Source: Planctomycetota bacterium (GTDB lineage: Bacteria; Planctomycetota; PUPC01). From it: a stretch of 33,657 nt of DNA. The stretch's first letter is position 1. Each line of letters starts with the position of its first letter. The position numbers were made by a program, and so were the translations under genes. The stretch spans positions 1-33,657 of the forward strand of contig PUPC01000328.1 of the NCBI GenBank assembly GCA_003553185.1, read 5' to 3'. Below are positions 7,163 to 15,754 of this stretch, piece by piece. The notes under the pieces are model-generated. The model had not been told where the DNA came from, searched no databases, and worked only from the letters and a program-made list of their open reading frames with translations.

Positions 7163-8506
7163 GTGAAGAACCAGACCCAACCACATTGGTGTCGAGTTTT
7201 AGCCGCCTGTTTCTGCATGCTGGTCGTTGTCGGGATCGGTCCGGAACTCTCGGGAGACGAGTCGCTGGCCGAGGAACCGGCAGAACCAGTCGTAACCAAC
7301 GTCTGGGTGGAAACAGAAGTCCGGCAGGTCATCCAGGACATTTCGTTGCAGACGGGCGTGCCCATCATCTGTGATCACACCGTGCAGGGCGTCGTAACGA
7401 TCGCCGTTCAGGAGATGCCATTGGAGGACGTGCTTGAGCGTGTCTGTGCCGTGGGCGGCTATGAATTTCTTAATGTTGATAACTATTATGTGGTTGGAAA
7501 GCCCGATCCGGGGGGCTTGATGTTCGCCCGGACCGCGTCCTCGAAGCGGGTCAGCTTGACCTATGTGAACAGCGACCAGGTCAGGGCGGCGCTGCATCCT
7601 TCGCTGGCTCAATTCGTGACCTACGACAAGCCCAGCGGGACGGTAATCATCACCGCCCCCGAAGCTGCACGGAATAAAGTTATCGAGGCCATTCGCGAAA
7701 TCGATCACCCACATCGGCAGGTGATTATCGAGGCAGTCGTTTTCGAATTGACCGAAGAGGGGGCAAAGCAACTGGGACTGGACTGGCAATACGGCCACAA
7801 GCGATTGCAAACGGGGATGAGCGATCTCGTGGGCACTGTCACTTACGACGCCGCATCCGACATCGCAAGGTATATAGAGGTGACCTTGCGGGCAATCATC
7901 CAGGAGCGTAAGGGACGTGTCCTGGCCAGCCCCCGGATTGCGGTGATGAACGGCGAGGAGGCAGATATTTTCGTCGGGCTCGAACGATACTTCTCGCTGC
8001 TGAGCGGTCCCGCATCCAACCCGTATTATCGCCTGGAATCGATCAAGGCCGGGGTGAACCTCACGGTCGGGGCCCAAATCGGGGCGAATGGACAGATGGT
8101 TCTGAAGCTGGCTCCCGAGGTCTCTGATGTGGCGACCGAGACCGCCAGAGACAACAACAATAACTCCGGCGCAGCGGCGAATTCCACCTTGCCGGTTGTA
8201 ACCAGGCGACGCGCCAACACGACCATCAGTGTCCGCGACGGACAGACGATCGTGCTGGGGGGGCTGTTGCGCGAGCAGCACCGCTCGCTGGTCGAGAAGG
8301 TGCCGGTGCTGGGCGACATCCCTCTGCTCGGGGCGGCCTTTCGCAAGGTAACCGAGCGAAAGGAGCAACAAGAGGTGATCATCGTGATGACCGCCCACTT
8401 GGTGGACGGCAATGACTCTCGCGCGGCCGAGCTTCCCAGCCGCCTGGAGCAACGGTATATAAGCCCGCTCGATTCCATCGCACCGTCAGCCCAGGGAGAA
8501 CCGTAA
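7163..8506 (+). CDS. short outer-membrane secretin (GspD/PilQ/CpaC superfamily)
   Basis: Forms a multimeric outer-membrane channel. After a signal peptide, residues about 45-105 form an STN-like domain (VRQVIQDISLQTGVPIICDH ... LEDVLERV ... NYYVVG), then an N1-like domain (VTYDKPSGTVIITAP). The C-terminal half is the secretin barrel, with the start QVIIEAVVFELTE and the signature VPVLGDIPLLG at about residue 380, ending in a VIIVMTAHLV strand. At 447 residues it is far shorter than GspD or PilQ and closest in size to Tad-type CpaC. I chose GTG 7163 because GGAGGG lies six bases upstream and within the longer ATG 7148 frame. The stop overlaps the next ATG by one base. No secretion ATPase, platform protein or pseudopilin belongs to this operon. 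Confidence 0.92.
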   Translation: MKNQTQPHWCRVLAACFCMLVVVGIGPELSGDESLAEEPAEPVVTNVWVETEVRQVIQDISLQTGVPIICDHTVQGVVTIAVQEMPLEDVLERVCAVGGYEFLNVDNYYVVGKPDPGGLMFARTASSKRVSLTYVNSDQVRAALHPSLAQFVTYDKPSGTVIITAPEAARNKVIEAIREIDHPHRQVIIEAVVFELTEEGAKQLGLDWQYGHKRLQTGMSDLVGTVTYDAASDIARYIEVTLRAIIQERKGRVLASPRIAVMNGEEADIFVGLERYFSLLSGPASNPYYRLESIKAGVNLTVGAQIGANGQMVLKLAPEVSDVATETARDNNNNSGAAANSTLPVVTRRRANTTISVRDGQTIVLGGLLREQHRSLVEKVPVLGDIPLLGAAFRKVTERKEQQEVIIVMTAHLVDGNDSRAAELPSRLEQRYISPLDSIAPSAQGEP

Positions 8507-9522
8507 TGTGGAAAACCAGGGCTATCATACCCATTCTGATCCTGGCATCCGGGTGTCGGATCGCCCCTGACTCTGCAATCCAGACCGATCTGACGTTCCA
8601 GAGGGGTTCACAACTGTTGGCCACCGGAAGCCCCAAGACCGCTATTCCCCTGCTTACCCAGGTCGTCGCGTCTGTCCCCGATGGGCCGGAACCCCACGCC
8701 ATGCTATCATTGGCATACGCCCTCGACCTGCAAAGCGAACGAGCCATCGCCCAGGCCGCGCAGGTCAAACGCAAATCCGGAGAGCCGCCCGGTTGGGAGC
8801 GAATGGCGGTTGGCATCGCAGAACTGGCGCGAGGGCGGCCCGATGAAGCGGTCCGCCAATTTGACGATATCAGGGAGCAAGTGGGACCGGAAAGCCCGAT
8901 GAGAGTCGCAATCAGTCAGTGGCTGATTATGGCCCTTCTGCTCCGAGAAGACCATCAGAGGGCCCTGGAACTGCTCGACGAACTCGCTCTCACCCCCGCA
9001 GGCACGACTGCACTGCTCTGGCGCGTACTCGTTTATTCGCGGCAAGGAGACACAGACGAAGCCGTACAAGCCCTGACGGCTGTCGCCGGGGATGTCGCCG
9101 TCTCGAGGCCGGCACCTGTGAATATTGGGCAGGAGATGGGCGACCATATGCTCTACGATGCAGCGATACGTGCCCTCGGCGACGGGGACCTCGAGGAAGC
9201 CGAAAAAATCTTCGATGACCTTCAGCAGCGCCACTCCAGGGCGTATGACGCTCCGACCTGGCTGGCACTGATTGCGGCCGCCGACGGGGATTGGACGTCG
9301 GCTCGGTCCCGGCTGGACGAAGCCCGACTGCTTGGCTCAATGCAGTCGCGGGGCATCGCACATCAACTCCATGGCGTCGTTTATGCCATGGAAAGAATGC
9401 CGGAACAGGTCGTCCGAGCGATGGTTGTTGGTCAGCGGCTGCTGGGCCGAGGCAGTTCGCCAGCCCATGCCGTAACACAACCGAAACCGGATCGAGTCTG
9501 GTTTTCTGACGCCATGAAATGA
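8506..9522 (+). CDS. TPR-repeat lipoprotein, candidate pilotin of the secretin
   Basis: A 338-residue protein beginning with a short hydrophobic leader and a lipobox-like LASGC with Cys17, so it is probably lipid-anchored. From about residue 30 it is built of helical TPR-like units: GSQLLATGSPKTAIPLLTQVV, then AMLSLAYALDLQSERAI, GIAELARGRPDEAVRQFDDI, LLREDHQRALELLDEL, and AIRALGDGDLEEAEKIFDDL. TPR lipoproteins of the PilF/PilW type are the pilotins that bring PilQ secretins to the outer membrane, and this gene overlaps the secretin stop by one base, so the two are translationally coupled. The pilotin role is inferred from architecture and position. It is the last gene of the operon. Confidence 0.8.
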   Translation: MWKTRAIIPILILASGCRIAPDSAIQTDLTFQRGSQLLATGSPKTAIPLLTQVVASVPDGPEPHAMLSLAYALDLQSERAIAQAAQVKRKSGEPPGWERMAVGIAELARGRPDEAVRQFDDIREQVGPESPMRVAISQWLIMALLLREDHQRALELLDELALTPAGTTALLWRVLVYSRQGDTDEAVQALTAVAGDVAVSRPAPVNIGQEMGDHMLYDAAIRALGDGDLEEAEKIFDDLQQRHSRAYDAPTWLALIAAADGDWTSARSRLDEARLLGSMQSRGIAHQLHGVVYAMERMPEQVVRAMVVGQRLLGRGSSPAHAVTQPKPDRVWFSDAMK

Positions 9523-9857
9523 GCGGGTAGCCAACGACCGGTAACGCGGGTGTATCCAAGCTGGTTCTTCGTCGGCATCCAACTGCTGTCTGATATCTGA
9601 TAGGCGTCCATCCCCTTCTATCTCCTGCGTACAAAGTTCCGCGCACCGAATCGGGCAGAAAGCTTCGGGCTCGACAGCGGCTCGTCTGTTGCTCTCATCG
9701 ATACGAGCAGGCTGACCCCGGCTATCGAACCCGGCAGAACGCTACGACACCTGTGGGAAGTCCCGCTTGGGGAATTGATCGCCGCAAAATGCTAATGAAC
9801 TGAGTCGAACGCCGAAAACAGTCTTGGATTTGATGGTCACTCGAAAGGAGACAAGCT
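9523..9857. other. intergenic region with one imperfect hairpin
   Basis: No convincing ORF or RNA gene was found. A hairpin joins CAGC-g-GCTCGT (9675-9684) to ACGAGC-ag-GCTG (9703-9714); without a T-run it is only a weak candidate terminator for the secretin operon. The PEP-CTERM gene's ribosome site (AAAGGAG) is at its right end. I looked for known riboswitch cores and saw none. Confidence 0.4.
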
Positions 9858-10841
9858 ATGGAGCGATCTATAATGGCAAAAGTAGCGTTGATGGTTTTTT
9901 TGATGACGGGAGCCGCACATGCCGTACCGGCGCTCCAATTATACATTCCCGGTTCCACCTACGACTATGATACGGAAACGTGGGTGAGCACGGATACTTC
10001 GAGCCCGCTTCAGGTGCTGGGGGCGAGTCGGCCCAACCAATCGGTGATTGACGACCTTTATCTCCATGTCGCCATACCGCAGGATCAGTGGTCTGTCGGG
10101 GCCACCGCCACTCTCTCCGGGCCGGGTTATGAATCGGGCGTAACCATCTCGGACTGGGATTTTGGCACCCCTGACGGCATCTCCCAGCACGGCATTTACG
10201 ATACCTACTACAAGAGCTTGCAGCTCCCGACGATGGACGTCGCGGGCGGAACCGATGTCGTCATCGACCACGTGCCCGAGGGCGATGGTGGCTCTACCAC
10301 CGGAGTCATCTATGAGTATATGGTCGATTACAGTGGAACTTCCGGCCTCCATTTCGATGTAAGCGGCCTTTCCTTCAATCCGAATTCCGGGAATTGGCTT
10401 CCGAGATTCGCCCCGTACTCTCATGACGCGGAATTTTTGTCCACCACCGCTGGTATCACAGGTATCAAGTGGCATGATCTCAACCAAGACGGTGTGTTCG
10501 ACCTTGATGAGCCCACCCTTGAGGGCTGGACGATCAATCTCGAAACGCTTGACGGCGATCTGCTGATGGCCACCGAGACCGACGAGCACGGAGTATATCT
10601 CTTCGACGACCTCGAATTCGGGACCTACATCGTTACCGAAGTGCTTCAGCCGGGCTGGGAACAGACAGCTCCCGAAACCGGTTACTATACTGTGCACCTG
10701 GACAGCGAGGGCATCCTGGGCGGTTACGATTTCGGCAATTATTACATCGAAGAGCCGGGTATCCCCATTCCCGAGCCGGCTGGCCTCGCATTGGTGGGAT
10801 TCGCCGGACTTATCGCGTTGCGACGCCGGCGACGGCGCTGA
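9858..10841 (+). CDS. PEP-CTERM surface protein, choice-of-anchor N type with SdrD B-like domain
   Basis: A 327-residue exported protein. The signal peptide ends in AAHAVPA and is followed by LQLYIPGSTYDYDTETWV, the opening of the 'choice-of-anchor N' family as I recall it. Residues about 200-290 form an SdrD B-like prealbumin-type domain (GIKWHDLNQDGVFD, LEGWTINL, GVYLFDDLEFGTYIVTEV). The C-terminus is a PEP-CTERM sorting signal: PIPEPAGL, a hydrophobic segment, and an RRRRRR end, which an exosortase would cleave. AAAGGAG lies nine bases before the ATG at 9858. It is probably an exopolysaccharide-associated surface protein. No exosortase is encoded in the window. It follows the secretin operon but is separated by 335 bases, so it may be independent. 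Confidence 0.85.
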   Translation: MERSIMAKVALMVFLMTGAAHAVPALQLYIPGSTYDYDTETWVSTDTSSPLQVLGASRPNQSVIDDLYLHVAIPQDQWSVGATATLSGPGYESGVTISDWDFGTPDGISQHGIYDTYYKSLQLPTMDVAGGTDVVIDHVPEGDGGSTTGVIYEYMVDYSGTSGLHFDVSGLSFNPNSGNWLPRFAPYSHDAEFLSTTAGITGIKWHDLNQDGVFDLDEPTLEGWTINLETLDGDLLMATETDEHGVYLFDDLEFGTYIVTEVLQPGWEQTAPETGYYTVHLDSEGILGGYDFGNYYIEEPGIPIPEPAGLALVGFAGLIALRRRRRR

Positions 10842-10993
10842 ATCTACTGTCCCCTAGTCTATACTGATCATCCCTGCCGATGGCCCGCTGAAACCGCGAC
10901 CCCGGGCCTGTCGCCACAGATCCCAGCTTGTCTGCCGTTTGGATGAAATGCCGGGAGTGCTCGCGGGCTTTATGACGTTGCAGGCGGCGGGAC

Positions 10994-13405
10994 CTACTTC
11001 CCTGCGGAACCGCCGGGGAAGGCGGCGCGAACGGCGTCCCCAATGGTTTGCACGGGGACGAAGGTGATCTCGTCCCGGATTTCCCTGGGGATGTCTTCCA
11101 AGTCCTTCTCGTTCTTTTCGGGCAATATGACGGTGCGGATGCCGGCCCGGTGCGCCGCCAGCACCTTCTCCTTGATCCCCCCGACGGGCATCACCCGCCC
11201 CCTCAGGGTAATCTCGCCGGTCATCGCCACCCGGTGTTTGATCGGGGTGTCGGTGAGCAGCGAGATGAGCGAGATGGCCATGGTGACTCCGGCCGACGGG
11301 CCGTCCTTTGGGATGGCGCCGGCGGGTACGTGGATATGCAGGTCGCTGTTCTCGAAGAAATCGGGATCGATACCCAACCGGTCGGCGCGGGAGCGGATGT
11401 AGCTGAGTGCGGCCTGGGCGGATTCCTTCATCACGTCGCCGAGTTGGCCGGTGAGCGTGAGCCCCTTTTTGCCGGGCATTCGGGTGGACTCGACGAACAG
11501 TATTTCGCCGCCGGACGCCGTCCAGGCCATACCGGTCGCCACACCGGGCTGTTCGGTGCGCTCGGCCACCTCGGGGAAGAACTTGACCGGGCCGAGGTAG
11601 TCATGGACGTTCCGGATGGTCACGGACTGCTTTTCGGTCCCTCCCTCCGCCACGTACTTAGCAACCTTGCGGCAGACGGTGCCAATCGTTCGTTCGAGGT
11701 TCCGGACGCCCGCCTCTCGGGTGTAGCTGCTTATCATCTTTTTCAGTGCGGCGTCGGTAACGTTGATGCGGTCTCCTGTCAGGCCGTTCTCGTCGATCTG
11801 CTTGGGCAGCAGGTGCCTTTTGGCGATGTGGAGCTTGTCGTCATACGTGTAGCCCGGGAGTTGAATGACCTCCATCCGGTCCTTGAGCGGCGGGGGAATG
11901 GGGTCGAGCAGGTTGGCGGTGGTGATGAACATCACATTCGACAGGTCGAACGGGACTTCAAGGTAATGGTCGGAGAACGAATCGTTCTGCTCGGGATCGA
12001 GCACTTCGAGCAGAGCGCTGGTCGGATCGCCCCGGAAGTCCCGGCCGACTTTGTCCACCTCGTCGAGCATGAACAGCGGATTTCGCGTGCCCGCCTTGCG
12101 AATGCCCTGGATGATCCGGCCGGGGAGTGCCCCAACGTAGGTGCGTCGATGGCCCCGAATCTCGGCCTCGTCGCGTATCCCGCCCAGGGACATACGCAGA
12201 AATTCTCGGCCGAGTGCGCGGGCGATTGACCGCCCGAGACTCGTCTTACCTACACCGGGTGGGCCGACGAAGCAGAGGATCGGCCCTTTCCCGGCGGGTT
12301 TGAGCCGACGGACGGCGAGATATTCGAGGATGCGCTGTTTGATCTTTTCCAGACCGTAGTGGTCTTCATCGAGGACTCGTTTGGCCTGTTGTACATCCAG
12401 CTTGTCCTCGCTCTCCTGCTTCCACGGGAGGATGATGAGCCAATCGAGGTAGGTGCGAATGACCGAATATTCCGGTGAGTTCGGAGACATCCGGGACAGG
12501 CGGTCGAGCTCCTTGTCCGCGACCTCCCGGGCCTCCTCGGTCATGTCGGCCTCCTCAATCTGCTGCCGGAGTTCCTCGACCTCCTGCCCCTGGTCACCGG
12601 CCTCGCCCAGTTCTTCGCGGATCGCTTTCAACTGCTGGCGCAGATAGTATTCACGCTGACGCTTGCCGACCTCCGACTGGACCTCCTGCTGGATTCGGCT
12701 GCCCAGCTCGAGCACTTCCATCTCTCTGGCGATTAAACTGGTGACCGCCTGCAGCCGTGTTTCGATGTCGAATTCTTCGAGTATCTGCTGCTTGGTGGGC
12801 GTCTTGATGTTGAGGTTGGACGCGACAAAGTCGGCCAGTTTGCCCGGCTCATCGATATTGAGGGCGGCGATCTTGACCTCGTCCGACACGCTGGGCATCA
12901 GTTCGACCAGTTTCTGGAACTGGGTCGTGAGGTTCGAGACCAGGGCCCGGACGCGCGGCGTCTGCTCGTGTGTCTCATCGACCGATTCAACGCTCGCGAC
13001 CATGTAGGGATCGGTTCGGGTGTACGCGCCCACTCGCACTCGCCCCACCCCCTGTGCGAGGATGCGAGTGGTATCGTCGGGGAATTTCAACATCTTGAGG
13101 ATGGCGGCGGCGCAGCCGAACTCGTACAGATCGTTCGGCTGCGGGTCCTCCAGATCGGTGTCTCGCTGGGCGACCAGCACCACCAGGCGGTCGTCGACCA
13201 CGGTCTCGTCGATGCACCGTATGGAGCGCTCGCTGGAGAAGATGAGCGGGACCATCATACCGGGGAAGATGACGTTCGCCCCGGTGGGCAGTACGGGGAG
13301 CGTATCGGGCAGCTTGGGCTCTTCTGCAATCTGTATCCCGTCCAGCTCGGAAAGTCCTTCCTGCTGGTTCGTGGTGATGATTTTCGGGCCTTTATCGTCG
13401 GTCAT
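10994..13405 (-). CDS. lon: ATP-dependent Lon protease
   Basis: Cytoplasmic AAA+ protease that degrades misfolded and regulatory proteins. The N-terminal LON domain opens with LPVLPTGANVIFPGMMVPLIF. The AAA+ module has Walker A GPPGVGKTSLGRSIA, Walker B LFMLDEVDK, and the Lon-typical GGIRDEAEIRGHRRTYVGA. The protease domain carries the catalytic serine in PKDGPSAG (Ser704) and lysine in GGIKEK (Lys747). The length is 803 residues from ATG 13405; the frame extends 38 residues upstream, but those codons overlap the hsp20 gene and look like its shadow. The ATG lies one base after the hsp20 stop and lacks a good ribosome site, so translation is probably coupled. Last gene of the guaB-hsp20-lon operon. 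Confidence 0.97.
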   Translation of the reverse strand: MTDDKGPKIITTNQQEGLSELDGIQIAEEPKLPDTLPVLPTGANVIFPGMMVPLIFSSERSIRCIDETVVDDRLVVLVAQRDTDLEDPQPNDLYEFGCAAAILKMLKFPDDTTRILAQGVGRVRVGAYTRTDPYMVASVESVDETHEQTPRVRALVSNLTTQFQKLVELMPSVSDEVKIAALNIDEPGKLADFVASNLNIKTPTKQQILEEFDIETRLQAVTSLIAREMEVLELGSRIQQEVQSEVGKRQREYYLRQQLKAIREELGEAGDQGQEVEELRQQIEEADMTEEAREVADKELDRLSRMSPNSPEYSVIRTYLDWLIILPWKQESEDKLDVQQAKRVLDEDHYGLEKIKQRILEYLAVRRLKPAGKGPILCFVGPPGVGKTSLGRSIARALGREFLRMSLGGIRDEAEIRGHRRTYVGALPGRIIQGIRKAGTRNPLFMLDEVDKVGRDFRGDPTSALLEVLDPEQNDSFSDHYLEVPFDLSNVMFITTANLLDPIPPPLKDRMEVIQLPGYTYDDKLHIAKRHLLPKQIDENGLTGDRINVTDAALKKMISSYTREAGVRNLERTIGTVCRKVAKYVAEGGTEKQSVTIRNVHDYLGPVKFFPEVAERTEQPGVATGMAWTASGGEILFVESTRMPGKKGLTLTGQLGDVMKESAQAALSYIRSRADRLGIDPDFFENSDLHIHVPAGAIPKDGPSAGVTMAISLISLLTDTPIKHRVAMTGEITLRGRVMPVGGIKEKVLAAHRAGIRTVILPEKNEKDLEDIPREIRDEITFVPVQTIGDAVRAAFPGGSAGK

Positions 13406-13406
13406 G

Positions 13407-13865
13407 TCAGGACTCGATGGGGATGTTCCGTCGTTTCGATTCCGGCCTGGCCTTCCCGATGGATATGCGGAGAAATCCGTCGCTGTACTTGGCCGATCTG
13501 CGGTCGGGGTCGATGGCATGGGGCAGGGTCACCACCTTCTCGAAGTATCCGTAATGGATTTCCATCTGGGCGTAGCTGATCTTCGAGTCGGGGCAGTTAT
13601 CCCGCCGGCATCCCTGGATGGTGAGGACATTGTGATTGAGCTCCATCGAGACGTCCTCTTCCTTGATGCCCGGTATCTCCACCTTGATCACGTACGCGTC
13701 CTGTGTCTGATATACGTCGGTGGGCGGGCTCCAGACATGGTGCGGGATGGAGCTGAACAGGTTCCGCTGTGAGAAGAAATGCTGGAATATCCGTTCGACG
13801 TTCCCTTCGTCGGATGAACTCGTGCGCTGCTCGATCCCGGACCTCGATTCTTCTAACCTGGCCAT
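13407..13865 (-). CDS. Hsp20/alpha-crystallin small heat-shock protein
   Basis: ATP-independent holdase chaperone of 152 residues. The alpha-crystallin domain runs from about residue 45 (DVYQTQDAYVIKVEIPGIKEEDV) through VLTIQG, GYFEKVVTLPHAID and YSDGFLRISIGK. A C-terminal IPI matches the I-x-I motif that docks into neighbouring dimers. Start ATG 13865 is fixed by AGGAGG six bases upstream; the longer frame runs into guaB. Its direct coupling to lon pairs a holdase with a protease that clears the same clients. The stretch GCRRDNCPDS in the middle loop is an unusual cysteine-containing insertion. Confidence 0.93.
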   Translation of the reverse strand: MARLEESRSGIEQRTSSSDEGNVERIFQHFFSQRNLFSSIPHHVWSPPTDVYQTQDAYVIKVEIPGIKEEDVSMELNHNVLTIQGCRRDNCPDSKISYAQMEIHYGYFEKVVTLPHAIDPDRRSAKYSDGFLRISIGKARPESKRRNIPIES

Positions 13866-13887
13866 CAGGTGCCTCCTTACATGCTCG

Positions 13888-15348
13888 CTAGACAAGCGGC
13901 TCTTCCGCTTCGACTCGGTAGTTGGGGGCTTCCCGGGTGATGGTGATATCGTGTGGGTGGCTTTCGACGGCGGCTGCGGGAGTGGTACGGATAAACACCG
14001 CCTTCTGCCGAACCTCGGCGATCTTGGCGGCCCCGATATAGCCCATCCCGGCCCGAATCCCACCGACCAGTTGATAGACATAGTCGGCGAGCGGACCGGC
14101 GTGCGGCACCCGCCCCTCGACTCCCTCGGGCACCAGTTTCGACGCTTTTCTCACCCCCCGCTGGCCGTACCGGGTCTTGCTGCCCTTGACCATTGCTCCC
14201 AGCGATCCCATTCCCCGGTACACCTTGAAACTGCGGCCGTGGTAATAGATGAGTTCGCCGGGGCTCTCGGTCAGTCCGGCGAATAAGCTTCCCAGCATCA
14301 CCGAGCTGGCTCCGGCGCCCAGGGCCTTGATGATGTCGCCCGAGTACCGGATGCCGCCGTCGGCGATGACCGGCACATCACCGACCTCCTCCGCCACACT
14401 CTGGATCGCGCTGATCTGGGGCACGCCAACGCCGGCGACGACCCGCGTGGTGCAGATGGAGCCGGGGCCGATGCCCACTTTGACCGCGTCGGCGCCCGCG
14501 TCGATCAGGTCACGGGCCCCCTCGCCGGTGGCGATGTTGCCTGCGATCAGTTCAATGTCGTAGTTGGACCGATATCGACTCACCGCCTCCAACACGTTCT
14601 CCGAATGGCCGTGCGCCGTATCGAGGCAGACCACATCCACGTCGTGGGCGATGAGCTCCTCGAGCCGTTCATCGTCATCGGGCCCCACGGCCGCCCCCAC
14701 ACGAAGCCGCCCTCTGTCGTCCCGGCATGCCTGCGGGAACTGCTGCAGCTTGTCGATATCCTTGATCGTGATCAGCCCGCGCAGCCGCATCTTGTCGTCC
14801 ACCAGGAGCAGCTTCTCCACCTTGTTGTTCTGGAGAATCTCCTCGGCCTCCTCCAGGGTCGTCCCCTCGGGCGCGGTAACCAGATCCTCCTGGGTCATCA
14901 CCTCTCGGATCTTGACGGATGTATCGGACTGGAACCGGAGGTCTCGTCGGGTGAGAATACCCGCTACTCGGCCGTCCTCGACGATGGGCAGGCCCGAGAT
15001 GCTCTTCCGCTCCATCAGTTCGATCGCCCGGACCACGGGGACATCCGGCGGGAGGGTGACGGGATCGATGATGATGCCGTTCGCCGACCGCTTGACCTTC
15101 TCGACCTCCCGGCACTGCTCGTCTATGGTCAGGTTGCGATGTATGAACCCCATCCCGCCTTCCTGGGCCAGGGCGATGGCCAGGGCGGACTCGGTCACCG
15201 TGTCCATCGGGGCCGAAAGCAGCGGGATGTTCAGGTCGATGGTCGGGGTCAGGTGGGTCGCCGTGCTTACCTCGGTGGGCAACACCCCGGATCGCTGCGG
15301 CACCAACAGGACGTCGCTAAAAGTAATGCCACCTTCAATCATTCGCAT
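13888..15348 (-). CDS. guaB: IMP dehydrogenase
   Basis: Oxidises IMP to XMP with NAD, the committed step of GMP synthesis. The TIM barrel is interrupted by a CBS-domain pair at about residues 95-205 ([20 protein letters not shown] ... [17 protein letters not shown] ... [10 protein letters not shown]). The catalytic Cys299 lies in [11 protein letters not shown]. The substrate-binding [18 protein letters not shown] and the flap region [14 protein letters not shown] and RYGQRGV are intact. The length of 486 residues is typical of bacterial enzymes. Starts at 15348 or two codons later are both possible. A promoter lies at 15444-15472. It heads the operon with hsp20 and lon, an unusual metabolic-plus-proteostasis grouping. 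Confidence 0.97.
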   Translation of the reverse strand: MRMIEGGITFSDVLLVPQRSGVLPTEVSTATHLTPTIDLNIPLLSAPMDTVTESALAIALAQEGGMGFIHRNLTIDEQCREVEKVKRSANGIIIDPVTLPPDVPVVRAIELMERKSISGLPIVEDGRVAGILTRRDLRFQSDTSVKIREVMTQEDLVTAPEGTTLEEAEEILQNNKVEKLLLVDDKMRLRGLITIKDIDKLQQFPQACRDDRGRLRVGAAVGPDDDERLEELIAHDVDVVCLDTAHGHSENVLEAVSRYRSNYDIELIAGNIATGEGARDLIDAGADAVKVGIGPGSICTTRVVAGVGVPQISAIQSVAEEVGDVPVIADGGIRYSGDIIKALGAGASSVMLGSLFAGLTESPGELIYYHGRSFKVYRGMGSLGAMVKGSKTRYGQRGVRKASKLVPEGVEGRVPHAGPLADYVYQLVGGIRAGMGYIGAAKIAEVRQKAVFIRTTPAAAVESHPHDITITREAPNYRVEAEEPLV

Positions 15349-15443
15349 TCTTCAGATCATCCCTTCGACCGATAGAAAGAGCGTGTTGTCCCACCCCGAC
15401 CAGCGGATGTCGGGGGCGCAACGGCGAGCTTCTGCCTGACGTG

Positions 15444-15472
15444 AAACTATCAAACCCGTCGGCCCAAGTCAA
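15444..15472 (-). promoter_or_regulatory. sigma-70-like promoter of the guaB operon
   Basis: On the minus strand TTGACT (15472-15467) is followed after 17 bases by TAGTTT (15449-15444). The leader to guaB would be about 90 bases. The -10 box is weak (three of six consensus positions). Confidence 0.5.
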
Positions 15473-15484
15473 CCCCGAAAAGAG

Positions 15485-15501
15485 CGCGTTTTAAAAACGC
15501 G
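15485..15501. repeat. 17-base perfect palindrome upstream of the guaB promoter
   Basis: CGCGTTTT and AAAACGCG flank a single central A. It ends 12 bases upstream of the guaB -35 box and is central in the divergent guaB / vWA-protein region. Symmetry and AT centre fit a dimeric regulator site; as RNA it could also form a small stem. Confidence 0.5.
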
Positions 15502-15625
15502 AACCCCATGTGGCGATACAGAGTATGTGAGTACGTCTGGGTTGAGGTGACCATAGGGAACCCGGGGACGAACGAAGTGATCTTCAAGTCGGTCGCCGTA
15601 GCCCGGGCGTTTCCTCCTCTAAAAG

Positions 15626-15647
15626 AACAGTTTTTCCTTCAACTGTT
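15626..15647. repeat. inverted repeat upstream of the vWA-gene promoter
   Basis: AACAGTT (15626-15632) and AACTGTT (15641-15647) are perfect inverted copies separated by eight bases. A T-run follows about 11 bases later (15659-15665). It lies about 50 bases upstream of the proposed promoter at 15695, so it may be an operator; a terminator is less likely as nothing upstream on this strand is transcribed. Confidence 0.35.
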
Positions 15648-15694
15648 GGCGCCTCACATTTTTTTGCTGGAGTTATGAGAACTTTCGCGCTACA

Positions 15695-15723
15695 TTGACG
15701 TTAGATAAGCCAAAGGGTGCTAT
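15695..15723 (+). promoter_or_regulatory. probable promoter of the vWA/HEAT gene
   Basis: TTGACG at 15695-15700 and TGCTAT at 15718-15723 are 17 bases apart. The ribosome site AGGAGG follows at 15741-15746. Confidence 0.4.
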
Positions 15724-15754
15724 GGCTGGCTTCTTTATTCAGGAGGTACCGGAG

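Noticed and set aside
7199-8452. 417-codon open frame on the minus strand
   Set aside because: Antisense shadow of the secretin gene; the secretin motifs on the plus strand are unambiguous.
8506-8523. Identical MWKTRA starts in the TPR lipoprotein and the vWA protein
   Set aside because: Similarity ends after six residues; a chance match within two signal sequences rather than shared ancestry.
9523-9857. Possible riboswitch (c-di-GMP or cobalamin) ahead of the first PEP-CTERM gene
   Set aside because: Searched by eye for the conserved aptamer blocks; only an isolated hairpin is present.
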